DNA of 46,202 bases from Bacteroidetes bacterium GWA2_40_15 (lineage in GTDB: Bacteria; Bacteroidota; Bacteroidia; Bacteroidales; VadinHA17). The stretch is from contig MENI01000025.1 in NCBI GenBank assembly GCA_001768195.1, positions 1 through 46,202 of the forward strand, read 5' to 3'. Within the stretch, counting starts at the first letter, position 1, and each line of letters starts with the position of its first letter. The position numbers and the translations under genes were made by a program. Positions 32,929 to 41,168 of the stretch are shown one piece after another. Below the pieces are notes generated by a model. It worked only from the letters and a program-made list of their open reading frames with translations, searched no databases and was not told where the DNA came from.

Positions 32929-32952
32929 AAATCCCGCATCAAGTCGGGATTT
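32929..32952. terminator. Bidirectional terminator-like hairpin
   Basis: AAATCCCG (32929-32936) pairs perfectly with CGGGATTT (32945-32952) across an 8-nt loop. It lies directly beyond the stop of the minus-strand glycosyltransferase gene (32954) and has A/T runs on both sides. Confidence 0.65.
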
Positions 32953-32953
32953 G

Positions 32954-34489
32954 TTATTCAGCATTGATCCTTTCTGTCCAGAAATCATTGAAACTGCGTG
33001 CCGGCTCCTCACAAAGATATACTGCAGTGCGGTATTCCCTTGAATGCGGATTAGAGATACTCCCTACCATTGTTATCCTGGAGAACAGCGCCCTTACATC
33101 TTCACCCGGTTCCTCATCATTAATGTAAAGAACCGATTTAATATCAGGCTCAAACTGCCGGGGTATCCAGTACTGAAAACTCTCACTGAAACTTATTGCT
33201 TCAGGGAGACCGTATTTCTTCCCGATAACCGTAATTGCCCCTGCCTGTCCGTAATTTTCTCCATATATAAAACATGCACCTTTATCTCTGACCATCCGGT
33301 ATGCAGAATCTGCAACAGTTGTCAGCTCCACCCACCCGAGCATATCGGCATAATCCTGCGGTAATGAATGAATAGTCCCATCTTCAAATCTACGACCCAG
33401 GTCGATCCCTAACTTGTCTTCCTGAAATTCAAAATATTTAATTAAACCAGGTGTCTTGAATACAGGGATGCCAATTGGAACAACGGGTAAGGTAACCAGG
33501 ATAAGGATAACAATAAAAAGTATCCTCTTCCATATTTCCGATAACCATTGTTCGTATGCAACTGCCCCTGATGCAATAAGCAAAGGGAATACTCCCAGAG
33601 TATAATAACTTTTACCTTTAAGGAGCAAAAGTCCTCCTATTACAAAAAGTGCCAGCCAACCAAGGAATCTGTAACTCTTCAATTTGTCTGATGTAAGTAA
33701 AAAAATCAGACCGGCAACAGTAAAAAAAGATCCGGCGAACGGCATGATAAGCTGCTCCGTAAGGAAAAGGGGTGCATCCGTATGAACAAGCTGTGTATCA
33801 TAGAGTTCAGACATATGATTAAAAACTGGGAATCCCCTGTAAAATTGCCATATAAGGTTGGGCAGAAAGACCAGTAATCCTGCTGCCAGTCCTGCCAAAA
33901 ATTTTCTTTCCAGAAAAACATAACGGTGTTTTGTGAAAGGAATCATTGCGAAGAGTCCTGCAAGAAGCAATACTGTAAGGTATTTATTCAGCAGGGCCAG
34001 TCCTGAAAAAATACCAAGAAGAATAAGAATATTGCCATTATTTGAATTAATATATTTTATTACCAGAAAGATAATTAGTGTCCAAAGAAATATCTCGATA
34101 TGGACCGGCTGAAAAAGAAAATAGGTACGCTGGAAGAAGATCGAAATCATCAGTCCGACTGATGACAGGAAGGCAGCATATTTTGAACCGCCAAGCTCCC
34201 TGGTAACAGAAGCCACAAGAATTATCAGGGCTCCGCCCAAAAGAGCAGGAAAGAGTCTCACTGCAAAAACAGAATATCCAAAAATACTCTGCATGATCCA
34301 GGCAATCCACCCCGTAAGGGGAGGAACCGAGGCATACCCTGCAGCCGGATGCATTCCGAGGGAGAAATACAACAATTCATCTCTGTGGTATTCAAGATTG
34401 TTAATGATAATAAGGTGAATGAATATGCTTATGAGAGCCATCATGGGGATCAGCGGATCCTTTGTAACAGTAAGGATTGAATTCTTCAT
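32954..34489 (-). CDS. GT39-type (ArnT/PMT-like) membrane glycosyltransferase
   Basis: This 511-residue polytopic membrane protein has a first periplasmic loop with YHRDELLYFS, the Asp/Glu motif characteristic of dolichyl-/undecaprenyl-phosphate-sugar-using GT-C transferases such as ArnT, followed by PPLTGWIAW and VRLFPALLGGALI. About ten transmembrane helices precede a C-terminal soluble domain of about 170 residues (AYRMVRDKGACFIYGENYGQAG). It would transfer a sugar from a lipid carrier to protein or lipid A in the periplasm. ATG 34489 (MKNSILTVTK) is preferred; an in-frame start at 34540 would add 17 residues. It stands alone, divergent from the metal cluster. Confidence 0.85.
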   Translation of the reverse strand: MKNSILTVTKDPLIPMMALISIFIHLIIINNLEYHRDELLYFSLGMHPAAGYASVPPLTGWIAWIMQSIFGYSVFAVRLFPALLGGALIILVASVTRELGGSKYAAFLSSVGLMISIFFQRTYFLFQPVHIEIFLWTLIIFLVIKYINSNNGNILILLGIFSGLALLNKYLTVLLLAGLFAMIPFTKHRYVFLERKFLAGLAAGLLVFLPNLIWQFYRGFPVFNHMSELYDTQLVHTDAPLFLTEQLIMPFAGSFFTVAGLIFLLTSDKLKSYRFLGWLALFVIGGLLLLKGKSYYTLGVFPLLIASGAVAYEQWLSEIWKRILFIVILILVTLPVVPIGIPVFKTPGLIKYFEFQEDKLGIDLGRRFEDGTIHSLPQDYADMLGWVELTTVADSAYRMVRDKGACFIYGENYGQAGAITVIGKKYGLPEAISFSESFQYWIPRQFEPDIKSVLYINDEEPGEDVRALFSRITMVGSISNPHSREYRTAVYLCEEPARSFNDFWTERINAE

Positions 34490-34600
34490 CCCACAAGTTA
34501 TGAAAGAAAAACTTTTCGTACAAGAAGGCAATAGTTGCATAAAATGAAAATTTTAACCTTTTTTAATATGCCGGTCAGAACAAATGAATATGCAAGGTGT

Positions 34601-34608
34601 TATATTTG
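34601..34608 (+). promoter_or_regulatory. Candidate -7 element of the metal-handling operon
   Basis: TATATTTG fits TAnnTTTG and is followed immediately by the TGCAAAA/TTTTGCA dyad and then the ATG at 34638. Confidence 0.4.
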
Positions 34609-34610
34609 TA

Positions 34611-34633
34611 TGCAAAATTTACTTACTTTTGCA
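34611..34633. promoter_or_regulatory. Operator-like dyad TGCAAAA-N9-TTTTGCA
   Basis: A perfect 7-bp inverted repeat with a 9-nt spacer lies between a TATATTTG element and the start codon at 34638. It overlaps the expected transcript start, a position typical of a repressor site. A metal-responsive repressor would suit the genes downstream; no such regulator is in the window. Confidence 0.4.
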
Positions 34634-34637
34634 TTTA

Positions 34638-35069
34638 ATGAAAGGCAGTAGAACCATATTATCAATAACATCAGGTTTTCTGATCATACTTTTAATGATC
34701 GGAAGCACCGGAGCAGTTATTGTTAAACACACCTGCATTTCATGCGGATTATCAGATCTACACACTGAAATATTTTCTTCAGTCCACACACAACATTCCT
34801 GTGATTGTGAAAAGGATAAATCATCATGCCATAATCATGAAGAGGAGGCCTTGCAGAATAACTGCTGTACTTTCATCTCTGAAAAATTATCTCTTAAAGA
34901 ATATAATCAGACAACACCGGTCAATCTTTCAGTTGTTTTAATTCCGGCTTCACCTGCTCAGTTTTTGTCTTATGATGATCCCCCGGAAAAACCATCTTCC
35001 ACTTTTGAAATCCGGAATAAACATGGAGGAAGGGATATACTCAGATCCAACTGCCAGTTAACCATTTGA
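34638..35069 (+). CDS. Cys/His-rich small exported protein (HYC_CC_PP-like)
   Basis: This 143-residue protein has an N-terminal signal or membrane helix (ITSGFLIILLMIGSTGAVIV) followed by KHTCISCG, then a Cys/His-rich stretch (HTQHSCDCEKDKSSCHNHEEE), a CC pair (NNCCTF) and a Pro-rich DDPPEKP near the end. This pattern of a H-x-C, a CC pair and a PP matches the Bacteroidota HYC_CC_PP family, which often precedes TonB receptors and metal-handling genes. The Cys/His content suggests copper or another soft metal is bound outside the cytoplasm. ATG 34638 is chosen because the hydrophobic segment follows directly; upstream in-frame Mets exist. First gene of a probable three-gene unit. Confidence 0.75.
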   Translation: MKGSRTILSITSGFLIILLMIGSTGAVIVKHTCISCGLSDLHTEIFSSVHTQHSCDCEKDKSSCHNHEEEALQNNCCTFISEKLSLKEYNQTTPVNLSVVLIPASPAQFLSYDDPPEKPSSTFEIRNKHGGRDILRSNCQLTI

Positions 35070-35149
35070 TCAATCATCCTGTTTTCAGGTAGATACCTGA
35101 CTACTTACTTTTTACACAAATTATTGTGTATCACTTTATTATTTACAGG

Positions 35150-37372
35150 ATGAATAGATTATTTCATATATTATTTACATTAATGATTTTTATTCCGGCA
35201 TTTCTGAACGGACAGAATAGTATCGAAGGAAAAGTATTTGATCCTGAGGATAAGGATGAGACGGGTTTGCCTGGTGCCAGTATTATATGGGCAGGTACAG
35301 TTACAGGTACTTCAACCAATGCAGCCGGCTACTTTAAGCTGAAAAGAAGCCGGGAAACAGATAAGCTTGTGATTAGTTTCATCGGTTATAAGAGCGATAC
35401 CATAACAGTCGGAAAGGACGATGAATATATAATTACAAGCCTTATCAAGGGCAACGAACTGGAGGAGGTACTTGTATTCGGAAAAGCACCGGGGGCACAT
35501 ATCAGCAGAACTGATCCGGTACTGACAGTAAATATTACAGGCGCAGAACTCCGAAAAGCTGCCTGCTGTAATCTTTCTGAAAGTTTTGAAACAAGTGCAT
35601 CGGTGGATGTGAACTACACCGATGCTGCAACGGGCGCCAAACAGATACAACTGCTCGGACTTGCTGGCAATTACACTCAGATACTGACCGAGAATGTACC
35701 TTCAATGTACGGACTCTCATCAGCTTATGGTTTGAACTACATACCCGGACCCTGGATGGAATCGATTCAGGTTGCCAAAGGAACATCTTCCGTAAGGAAT
35801 GGCTATGAATCAATTGCCGGCCAGATAAATGTTGAATACAAGAAACCTGCTGCAAGTGAAAAAATTTATGTAAATGGCTTCTTAAGTGATGCAGGCCGGC
35901 AGGAGATCAATGCAAACGCTTCACTCATCCTGAATGATAAGCTAAGCACGATGATACTTGCCCATGCCGAGAACCAGAGCGGCATGAGCGACCATAACCA
36001 CGATGGTTTCAGGGATGAGCCTGATATAAGGCAGTACCACTTTGTGAACAGGTGGGATTACCTTACAAATGGAGGTGATATCCGGGTTGGAGTTAACTAT
36101 CTCGAAGAGGAAAGGATCGGTGGCCAGCTTGCATATAAAAGAAATAATACCGACACCTGGACCGACGCTTTCGGAATAGATATTAAATCGAAGAGGTTTG
36201 AGGCTTTTGCAAAAGCCGGGGTTCTGTTTACCGAAAACAAGAGCATGTCGGTAGGATGGATCCAGAATGTTTCATTACACGATCAGAATTCATTCTTTGG
36301 CCTGAAGAAATACGATGCTTCACAGAAAAGCTATTACTCAAACCTTCTTTACCAGTGGAATCCTCTGTTCGGAAGACATACTATCGATGCCGGAATAAGT
36401 TACAAGTATGATCTTTATAATGAACAGCTCAATACAAACCCATTCGACAAAAAGGAGTCAGTGCCGGGAGCTTTTGTACAATATACATATGCTGATACAT
36501 CAAAAATAACAATTGTTGCAGGGATAAGAACTGATCATCATAACCTGTATGGTAACCTGTTTACACCAAGGTTGCATGTGAGATATGAAATTATTCACGG
36601 ATTGATACTGAGAGCTTCGGCAGGTAAAGGTTATCGGTCGGCCAATATACTTGCTGAAAATGCTTTCATGCTTGCCAGCAGCCGTGATATGATAATCGCA
36701 GGTGACCTTAAAATTGAGGAAGCATGGAACTCAGGCATAAGCCTTTCCGGTCATGTGAATGTATTTGGGAAAGAGATAAAGCTATCTACAGAATTCTTCC
36801 ATACCAACTTTGTTAATCAGATCATTACTGATCTCGATGCTGATGTTGATGAAGTAAGATTCTATAACCTGAATGGCAGATCTTTTTCAAATGTACTTCA
36901 GTTTGAAGCATCAGTTCAGCCAGTTCAGGGATTTGATCTTCTGGCTGCCTGGAGGATAAATGATGTTATGATGACAATAGATGATGTACTCAGAACAAAG
37001 CCACTTGCAAGCCGTTATAAAGGTCTGTTCACGGCTTCATATCTGACCCGTTTGCGTAAATGGCAGTTTGACTATACCCTGCAGATCAATGGCCCTGGCA
37101 GGATACCTTCAACAATTTCCAATCCGGAAGCATACAGGATGCCGGATTCCTATAATCCTTTCCCTGTCATGAATGGACAGATTACAAGAAATTTCAGGAA
37201 AATGCATATCTATGCCGGGGTTGAAAATATATTTAATTTCACTCAGGAGATGGCAATAATTGATGCTAATGATCCATTTGGTGAATACTTCGACTCAAGC
37301 CTGATCTGGGGGCCGGTACATGGAAGGAAAATATATGCAGGACTCAGGTTCTTTCTGAACAGAGATATATAA
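35150..37372 (+). CDS. TonB-dependent receptor, likely metal-related
   Basis: This 740-residue outer-membrane receptor has a signal peptide ending NGQN, an N-terminal carboxypeptidase-regulatory-like domain (about 22-105, IEGKVFDPED, GYKSDTITV), a plug domain (about 120-235) with the block KAACCNLSESFETSASVDV, then AATGAKQIQLLGLAGNY and a barrel ending in GRKIYAGLRFFL. The plug Cys pair and the PGPWMESIQVAKGTSSVRNG segment are features of a Bacteroidota receptor group found with HMA-domain proteins. Neighbours (Cys/His-rich protein upstream, HMA protein downstream) point to uptake or handling of a metal or metal chelate; which metal is not shown. ATG 35150 is preferred over an upstream GTG at 35126. 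Confidence 0.88.
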   Translation: MNRLFHILFTLMIFIPAFLNGQNSIEGKVFDPEDKDETGLPGASIIWAGTVTGTSTNAAGYFKLKRSRETDKLVISFIGYKSDTITVGKDDEYIITSLIKGNELEEVLVFGKAPGAHISRTDPVLTVNITGAELRKAACCNLSESFETSASVDVNYTDAATGAKQIQLLGLAGNYTQILTENVPSMYGLSSAYGLNYIPGPWMESIQVAKGTSSVRNGYESIAGQINVEYKKPAASEKIYVNGFLSDAGRQEINANASLILNDKLSTMILAHAENQSGMSDHNHDGFRDEPDIRQYHFVNRWDYLTNGGDIRVGVNYLEEERIGGQLAYKRNNTDTWTDAFGIDIKSKRFEAFAKAGVLFTENKSMSVGWIQNVSLHDQNSFFGLKKYDASQKSYYSNLLYQWNPLFGRHTIDAGISYKYDLYNEQLNTNPFDKKESVPGAFVQYTYADTSKITIVAGIRTDHHNLYGNLFTPRLHVRYEIIHGLILRASAGKGYRSANILAENAFMLASSRDMIIAGDLKIEEAWNSGISLSGHVNVFGKEIKLSTEFFHTNFVNQIITDLDADVDEVRFYNLNGRSFSNVLQFEASVQPVQGFDLLAAWRINDVMMTIDDVLRTKPLASRYKGLFTASYLTRLRKWQFDYTLQINGPGRIPSTISNPEAYRMPDSYNPFPVMNGQITRNFRKMHIYAGVENIFNFTQEMAIIDANDPFGEYFDSSLIWGPVHGRKIYAGLRFFLNRDI

Positions 37373-37376
37373 TTTA

Positions 37377-37431
37377 CTGCGGGCGCAGGCTGAGGAGCGA
37401 AGCGACGAAGTCCCGCATAGCGGGAGCGCAG
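37377..37431. repeat. GC-rich palindromic (REP-like) element
   Basis: The AT-rich gap between the TonB receptor and HMA genes holds a GC-rich block. It contains CTGCG-GG-CGCAG (37377-37388), CCCGC-ATA-GCGGG (37412-37424), a further CGCAG at 37427-37431 that can pair with the opening CTGCG, and the 11-mer GAGCGAAGCGA shared with the element at 6788-6936. It looks like an interspersed extragenic repeat and may reduce read-through to the HMA gene. Confidence 0.6.
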
Positions 37432-37478
37432 GGTTAATTGGTTAAAAAATAGTTTTTAAATATTAAATCATAATTGAA

Positions 37479-37802
37479 ATGAAAAAAATAAGAGACTTAT
37501 TAGCAGTGATCGTTCTGATTACACTTCCTTTTGCAGTAAATGCACAGCAGAAATCAAAATCTACAGAAACAGTTAAATACAAAACCTCAATCGACTGCCA
37601 GGAATGTGTGGATAAGATAATGACAAATCTTCCGCAGGAGAAAGGGATAAAAGATGTTAAATGCGATCTTAATACCAAAGAGGTTACAGTAGTTTATCAG
37701 AAAGAAAAGAATAATCCTGAAGAGATTAAGAAATCAATTGAAAAGCTGGGATATACTGCTAAGCAAACTCCTGCTGAAAGCGGGGAGAACCTAAAGAAGT
37801 AA
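37479..37802 (+). CDS. Exported heavy-metal-associated (HMA) domain protein
   Basis: This 107-residue protein has a signal peptide (LLAVIVLITLPFAVNAQ) and one HMA/ferredoxin-like domain (about 33-95). The metal-binding pair is C-x-x-C in IDCQECVDKI, in the place of the usual M-x-C-x-x-C; the fold continues with the KCDLNTKEVTVVY strand and the final IKKSIEKLGY helix. It likely binds copper or a similar soft metal in the periplasm and may pass it to or from the TonB system. Its 3' end overlaps the convergent TatD-like gene by 12 nt. Confidence 0.85.
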   Translation: MKKIRDLLAVIVLITLPFAVNAQQKSKSTETVKYKTSIDCQECVDKIMTNLPQEKGIKDVKCDLNTKEVTVVYQKEKNNPEEIKKSIEKLGYTAKQTPAESGENLKK

Positions 37803-38468
37803 CAATCCTTCAAAATTTGATCTTATCTGGTCCCTCAGGGAATCGACTGATATTCCGAGATCATCTGCAACCGTCCTGTAGATCTCTCTTATATCAGCTC
37901 CGCTACCATCAGTTTCAAGGAAGATCCTGTTAACGGGAAGGGAACGTACAAGCATAGTGGCTTCAGGACGAACAATAAAATCAAACCAGAATGAGATATA
38001 CATGTTTCGCGAAATAAGTTGCATGGCTAACTCTTTCTTTCCCCTGAACCCATGGATCAGCCATGGCATCTGTGGGTTAACTCTTTTGTGAGCTGCCATC
38101 AGTTCGTCCCATGCTTTTACACAATGAATTACCAGGGGTTTCCCGGTCTCTTCCGAAATTGCAACCTGCTCTGCAAATGTCCTGTTCTGAAGGTCCATAG
38201 CAGGCCCCTTAAGTTTGTCAAACCCTGCTTCCCCTATGGCTGCAATCGATATATCTGATACATTTTGCCTCACAAAATCAATTAAAACATCATGATTGGT
38301 TTCATTCAGGAACCAGGGATGAATTCCAAGAGAATGTATCATACCTTTTTCATTTCCGGGAAGCGTCTCTTCGTGTGCCATCAGGTTATCGAGGATGAAA
38401 ACCCCCTCTTCAGGCCTTGAATCGTGATTATGAATATCAATATAGTCCCCGGGTTGAGGAAGATTCAT
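37791..38468 (-). CDS. TatD-family metal-dependent hydrolase
   Basis: This 225-residue protein has the amidohydrolase/TatD TIM-barrel layout: DIHNHD (first His pair), AIGEAGFD (catalytic Glu region), LVIHCVKAWDE (His), LIHGFRG (His) and IFLETDG (Asp). TatD enzymes are metal-dependent nucleases/phosphoesterases; this copy is somewhat short of the usual ~260 residues, with a compact loop between the first two motifs. Its start overlaps the gltX stop by 4 nt (ATGA), so it is probably co-translated with gltX. Housekeeping-type context. Confidence 0.85.
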   Translation of the reverse strand: MNLPQPGDYIDIHNHDSRPEEGVFILDNLMAHEETLPGNEKGMIHSLGIHPWFLNETNHDVLIDFVRQNVSDISIAAIGEAGFDKLKGPAMDLQNRTFAEQVAISEETGKPLVIHCVKAWDELMAAHKRVNPQMPWLIHGFRGKKELAMQLISRNMYISFWFDFIVRPEATMLVRSLPVNRIFLETDGSGADIREIYRTVADDLGISVDSLRDQIRSNFEGLLLL

Positions 38469-39982
38469 TTTGATATATTTCCAATTACAGCAATTCCTTT
38501 ATCAATACGCTGAAGGGTCTCATCTTTTCCTATCCAGCTTATAATATCAAACATATGAGGACCTCGCGATGCTCCCACAATAACCAGTCTGAAAGCATTC
38601 ATTATAGCGCCCGTATTGTATCCATTATTCTCTATCCACGACTTGACAACACCCTCTGTCGAAGCAACAGAAAAATCTTCGCATTCTTCAAGAACTGCCC
38701 TTAATTCCATCAGCCGGGCCGGAGTATCGTCTTTCCACCTTTTCTTTATTACCTCCTGATCATATAATTCAGGGGCTTTGAAAAAGTAGTCAGTCTGATC
38801 CCATATTTCCTTAACAAAATTCACTCTCTCCTTGACCAGTGCTATCAGAGTTTCTAATCTTACAATATCAAAATGAAATCCCTTTGCCCGCAGAAATTCC
38901 CTGAATTCAATGGCAATCTGGTCATCCGGCTTTGTCTGCAAATACTGGTGATTAAACCATTTAGCCTTTTCCGGATCAAATCTGGATCCTGATTTTCCTA
39001 CCCGTTCAATTGTGAAAGCTTCTATGAGCTGATCCATTGAGAATATCTCCTGCTCCGTCCCCGGATTCCACCCAAGCAGTGCAATCATATTGACAAATGC
39101 ATCGGGATAATAACCCTCTTCCCTGTATCCTTTAGCTGTCTCACCGTATGGCCAGAAAACCGGGAAAACCGGAAAACCCATCTTATCCCCATCCCGCTTG
39201 CTAAGCTTTCCCTTTCCGTCAGGTTTAAGCAGAAGAGGCAGGTGTGCAAACCTGGGCGGGTCCCATTTAAAGGATCGATAGAGCATAAAATGCAGAGGAA
39301 GTGATGGAAGCCATTCCTCTCCTCTTATAACATGGCTTATCTTCATCAGATGATCATCGACAAGATGTGCAAGATGGTAAGTAGGCATCCCGTCAGATTT
39401 GTACAAAACCTTATCATCAAGTGTAGAGGTATTTACAACTATATCTCCTCTTATAAGGTCATCAAAATGAATATCTTCATTAAGCGGCATTTTATACCTT
39501 ATTACAAAAGGATCTCCATTTTCCAGTTTTGATTTCCAGTCAGCTTCAGCAAGTGATAAGGAATTATTCAGTTTCGCCCGTATATATCCGTTATAAATAA
39601 AGGTATTACCGGCATTTTCAGATTCTCTCCTTAGTATTTCCAGTTCTTCCGGAGTATCAAAAGCATAATATGCATCTCCTGATTCTATCAGCATATCAGC
39701 ATATTGTCTGTATATCGCTTTTCTGTCGCTCTGTCTGTATGGTCCGTATTCACCTCCCTCATAAATTCCCTCATCGATCTTAATACCGCACCATTTCAGT
39801 GAATCAATAATATAATCTTCAGCTCCCTCAACAAACCTTGTCTGATCAGTATCCTCTATCCTGAGAATAAAAGTACCTCCGTTCTTTTTTGCAAACAGAT
39901 AATTATACAGAGCTGTCCTTACACCTCCTATATGAAGCGGCCCTGTGGGGCTTGGAGCAAATCGCACTCTTACTTCTGACAT
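38465..39982 (-). CDS. gltX: Glutamyl-tRNA synthetase
   Basis: This 505-residue class I aminoacyl-tRNA synthetase has the HIGH-type signature in RFAPSPTGPLHIGG and the KMSKS-type loop as KGKLSKRDGD, plus the Glu-binding region LRIEDTDQTR. The C-terminal half is the helical anticodon-binding domain. It charges tRNA-Glu, and in lineages lacking GlnRS also tRNA-Gln. Full length; the start at 39982 (MSEVRVRFAPSP) is the normal N-terminus. It is followed by a TatD-like gene with a 4-nt overlap. Confidence 0.97.
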   Translation of the reverse strand: MSEVRVRFAPSPTGPLHIGGVRTALYNYLFAKKNGGTFILRIEDTDQTRFVEGAEDYIIDSLKWCGIKIDEGIYEGGEYGPYRQSDRKAIYRQYADMLIESGDAYYAFDTPEELEILRRESENAGNTFIYNGYIRAKLNNSLSLAEADWKSKLENGDPFVIRYKMPLNEDIHFDDLIRGDIVVNTSTLDDKVLYKSDGMPTYHLAHLVDDHLMKISHVIRGEEWLPSLPLHFMLYRSFKWDPPRFAHLPLLLKPDGKGKLSKRDGDKMGFPVFPVFWPYGETAKGYREEGYYPDAFVNMIALLGWNPGTEQEIFSMDQLIEAFTIERVGKSGSRFDPEKAKWFNHQYLQTKPDDQIAIEFREFLRAKGFHFDIVRLETLIALVKERVNFVKEIWDQTDYFFKAPELYDQEVIKKRWKDDTPARLMELRAVLEECEDFSVASTEGVVKSWIENNGYNTGAIMNAFRLVIVGASRGPHMFDIISWIGKDETLQRIDKGIAVIGNISK

Positions 39983-40014
39983 AATGAAATTCTGAATTGT
40001 TTTTAATCAATGTG

Positions 40015-40022
40015 CAAAGATA
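40015..40022 (-). promoter_or_regulatory. Candidate -7 element of gltX
   Basis: On the minus strand this is TATCTTTG, matching TAnnTTTG, 32 nt upstream of the gltX ATG (39982). It lies in the divergent region shared with tdh. Confidence 0.35.
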
Positions 40023-40114
40023 TGCAAACCATATAACATACAATACTATAACGAAAATCAGGTTTTGTGGAAGAGAAATGTATTAATTTAGCAGAATTCT
40101 ATTATCATCCCTCT

Positions 40115-41149
40115 ATGAAAAAAATGAAAGCTCTTGTCAAAGCCAGGCCGGAAAAAGGCTTATGGATGCAGGAAGTACCTGTACCCGAACCTGGCCTGAA
40201 TGACGTTATCATTAAGGTAAAAAAATCTGCCATCTGCGGTACCGATCTGCATATTTATGAATGGGATCACTGGGCACAGAAAACCATTAAAACACCAATG
40301 GTTATAGGTCATGAATACATGGGATATATTGAAAAAATGGGAGCCGGAGTCCCTAATCTGAAATTAGGTGAGAGAGTTACAGGAGAGGGGCATCTGGCAT
40401 GCGGGCATTGTCGTAACTGCCGCCGGGGTAAAGAGCACGTATGTGAAAATACCATTGGAATAGGAGTAAATACCGACGGATCATTTGCTGAATATGTAAA
40501 GATCCCTGCACAAAATGTCATACCTCTTGACCATCGCATCCCGGATGAATGGGCCGCTATAATGGACCCATTCGGAAATGCTACTCATACTGCACTTTCT
40601 TTTCCTCTGCTGGGGGAAGATGTTCTGATTACCGGATCAGGATTGATTGGCAGTATGGCCGTTGCAATTGCAAAATTTGCAGGAGCAAGATTCATTGTTG
40701 CCAGCGATCTTAGTGACTACCGCCTTGAAATTGCAAAAAAAATGGGTGCCACTCTTACAATTAATCCTTCAAAGGGGAATAAGATATCTGATGCTCTTAA
40801 AAAACTGGGAATGAGAGGTTTTGATATTGGCCTTGAGATGTCAGGCTCACCAAAGGCTTTCGTTGAGATGATCAGCTGCATGTACAACGGATCAAGCATT
40901 TCACTTCTGGGTATTCTCCCCTCCAATTTCGAAGTGCCCTGGAGCGATATAATCTTTAAGGCAATTACTCTGAAAGGAATATACGGAAGGGAGATGTGGG
41001 AAACATGGTACAAAATGGAACAGATGATAATCGGAGGAATCGATCTTAATCCGGTTATCACTCACCGCTTCCATATCGACGAATTCCAGAAAGGCTTCGA
41101 TGCCATGGAAGAAGGAAACTGCGGTAAAGTAATCCTAAGTTGGGACTGA
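40115..41149 (+). CDS. tdh: L-threonine 3-dehydrogenase
   Basis: This 344-residue zinc-dependent medium-chain dehydrogenase oxidises threonine to 2-amino-3-oxobutanoate with NAD+. Catalytic Zn ligands are in AICGTDLHIYEWDHW (Cys, His region) and GHEYMG; the structural Zn site is the four-Cys lobe CGHCRNCRRGKEHVC. The Rossmann motif is VLITGSGLIGSMA. MKKMKALVKA is the usual start, so ATG 40115 is chosen, with ATG 40124 also possible; a GTG-initiated extension from 40067 is unlikely. The partner kbl follows after 19 nt, making a standard threonine-to-glycine plus acetyl-CoA pathway. Confidence 0.95.
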   Translation: MKKMKALVKARPEKGLWMQEVPVPEPGLNDVIIKVKKSAICGTDLHIYEWDHWAQKTIKTPMVIGHEYMGYIEKMGAGVPNLKLGERVTGEGHLACGHCRNCRRGKEHVCENTIGIGVNTDGSFAEYVKIPAQNVIPLDHRIPDEWAAIMDPFGNATHTALSFPLLGEDVLITGSGLIGSMAVAIAKFAGARFIVASDLSDYRLEIAKKMGATLTINPSKGNKISDALKKLGMRGFDIGLEMSGSPKAFVEMISCMYNGSSISLLGILPSNFEVPWSDIIFKAITLKGIYGREMWETWYKMEQMIIGGIDLNPVITHRFHIDEFQKGFDAMEEGNCGKVILSWD

Positions 41150-41168
41150 TTTAAATAAGACAATAGAT

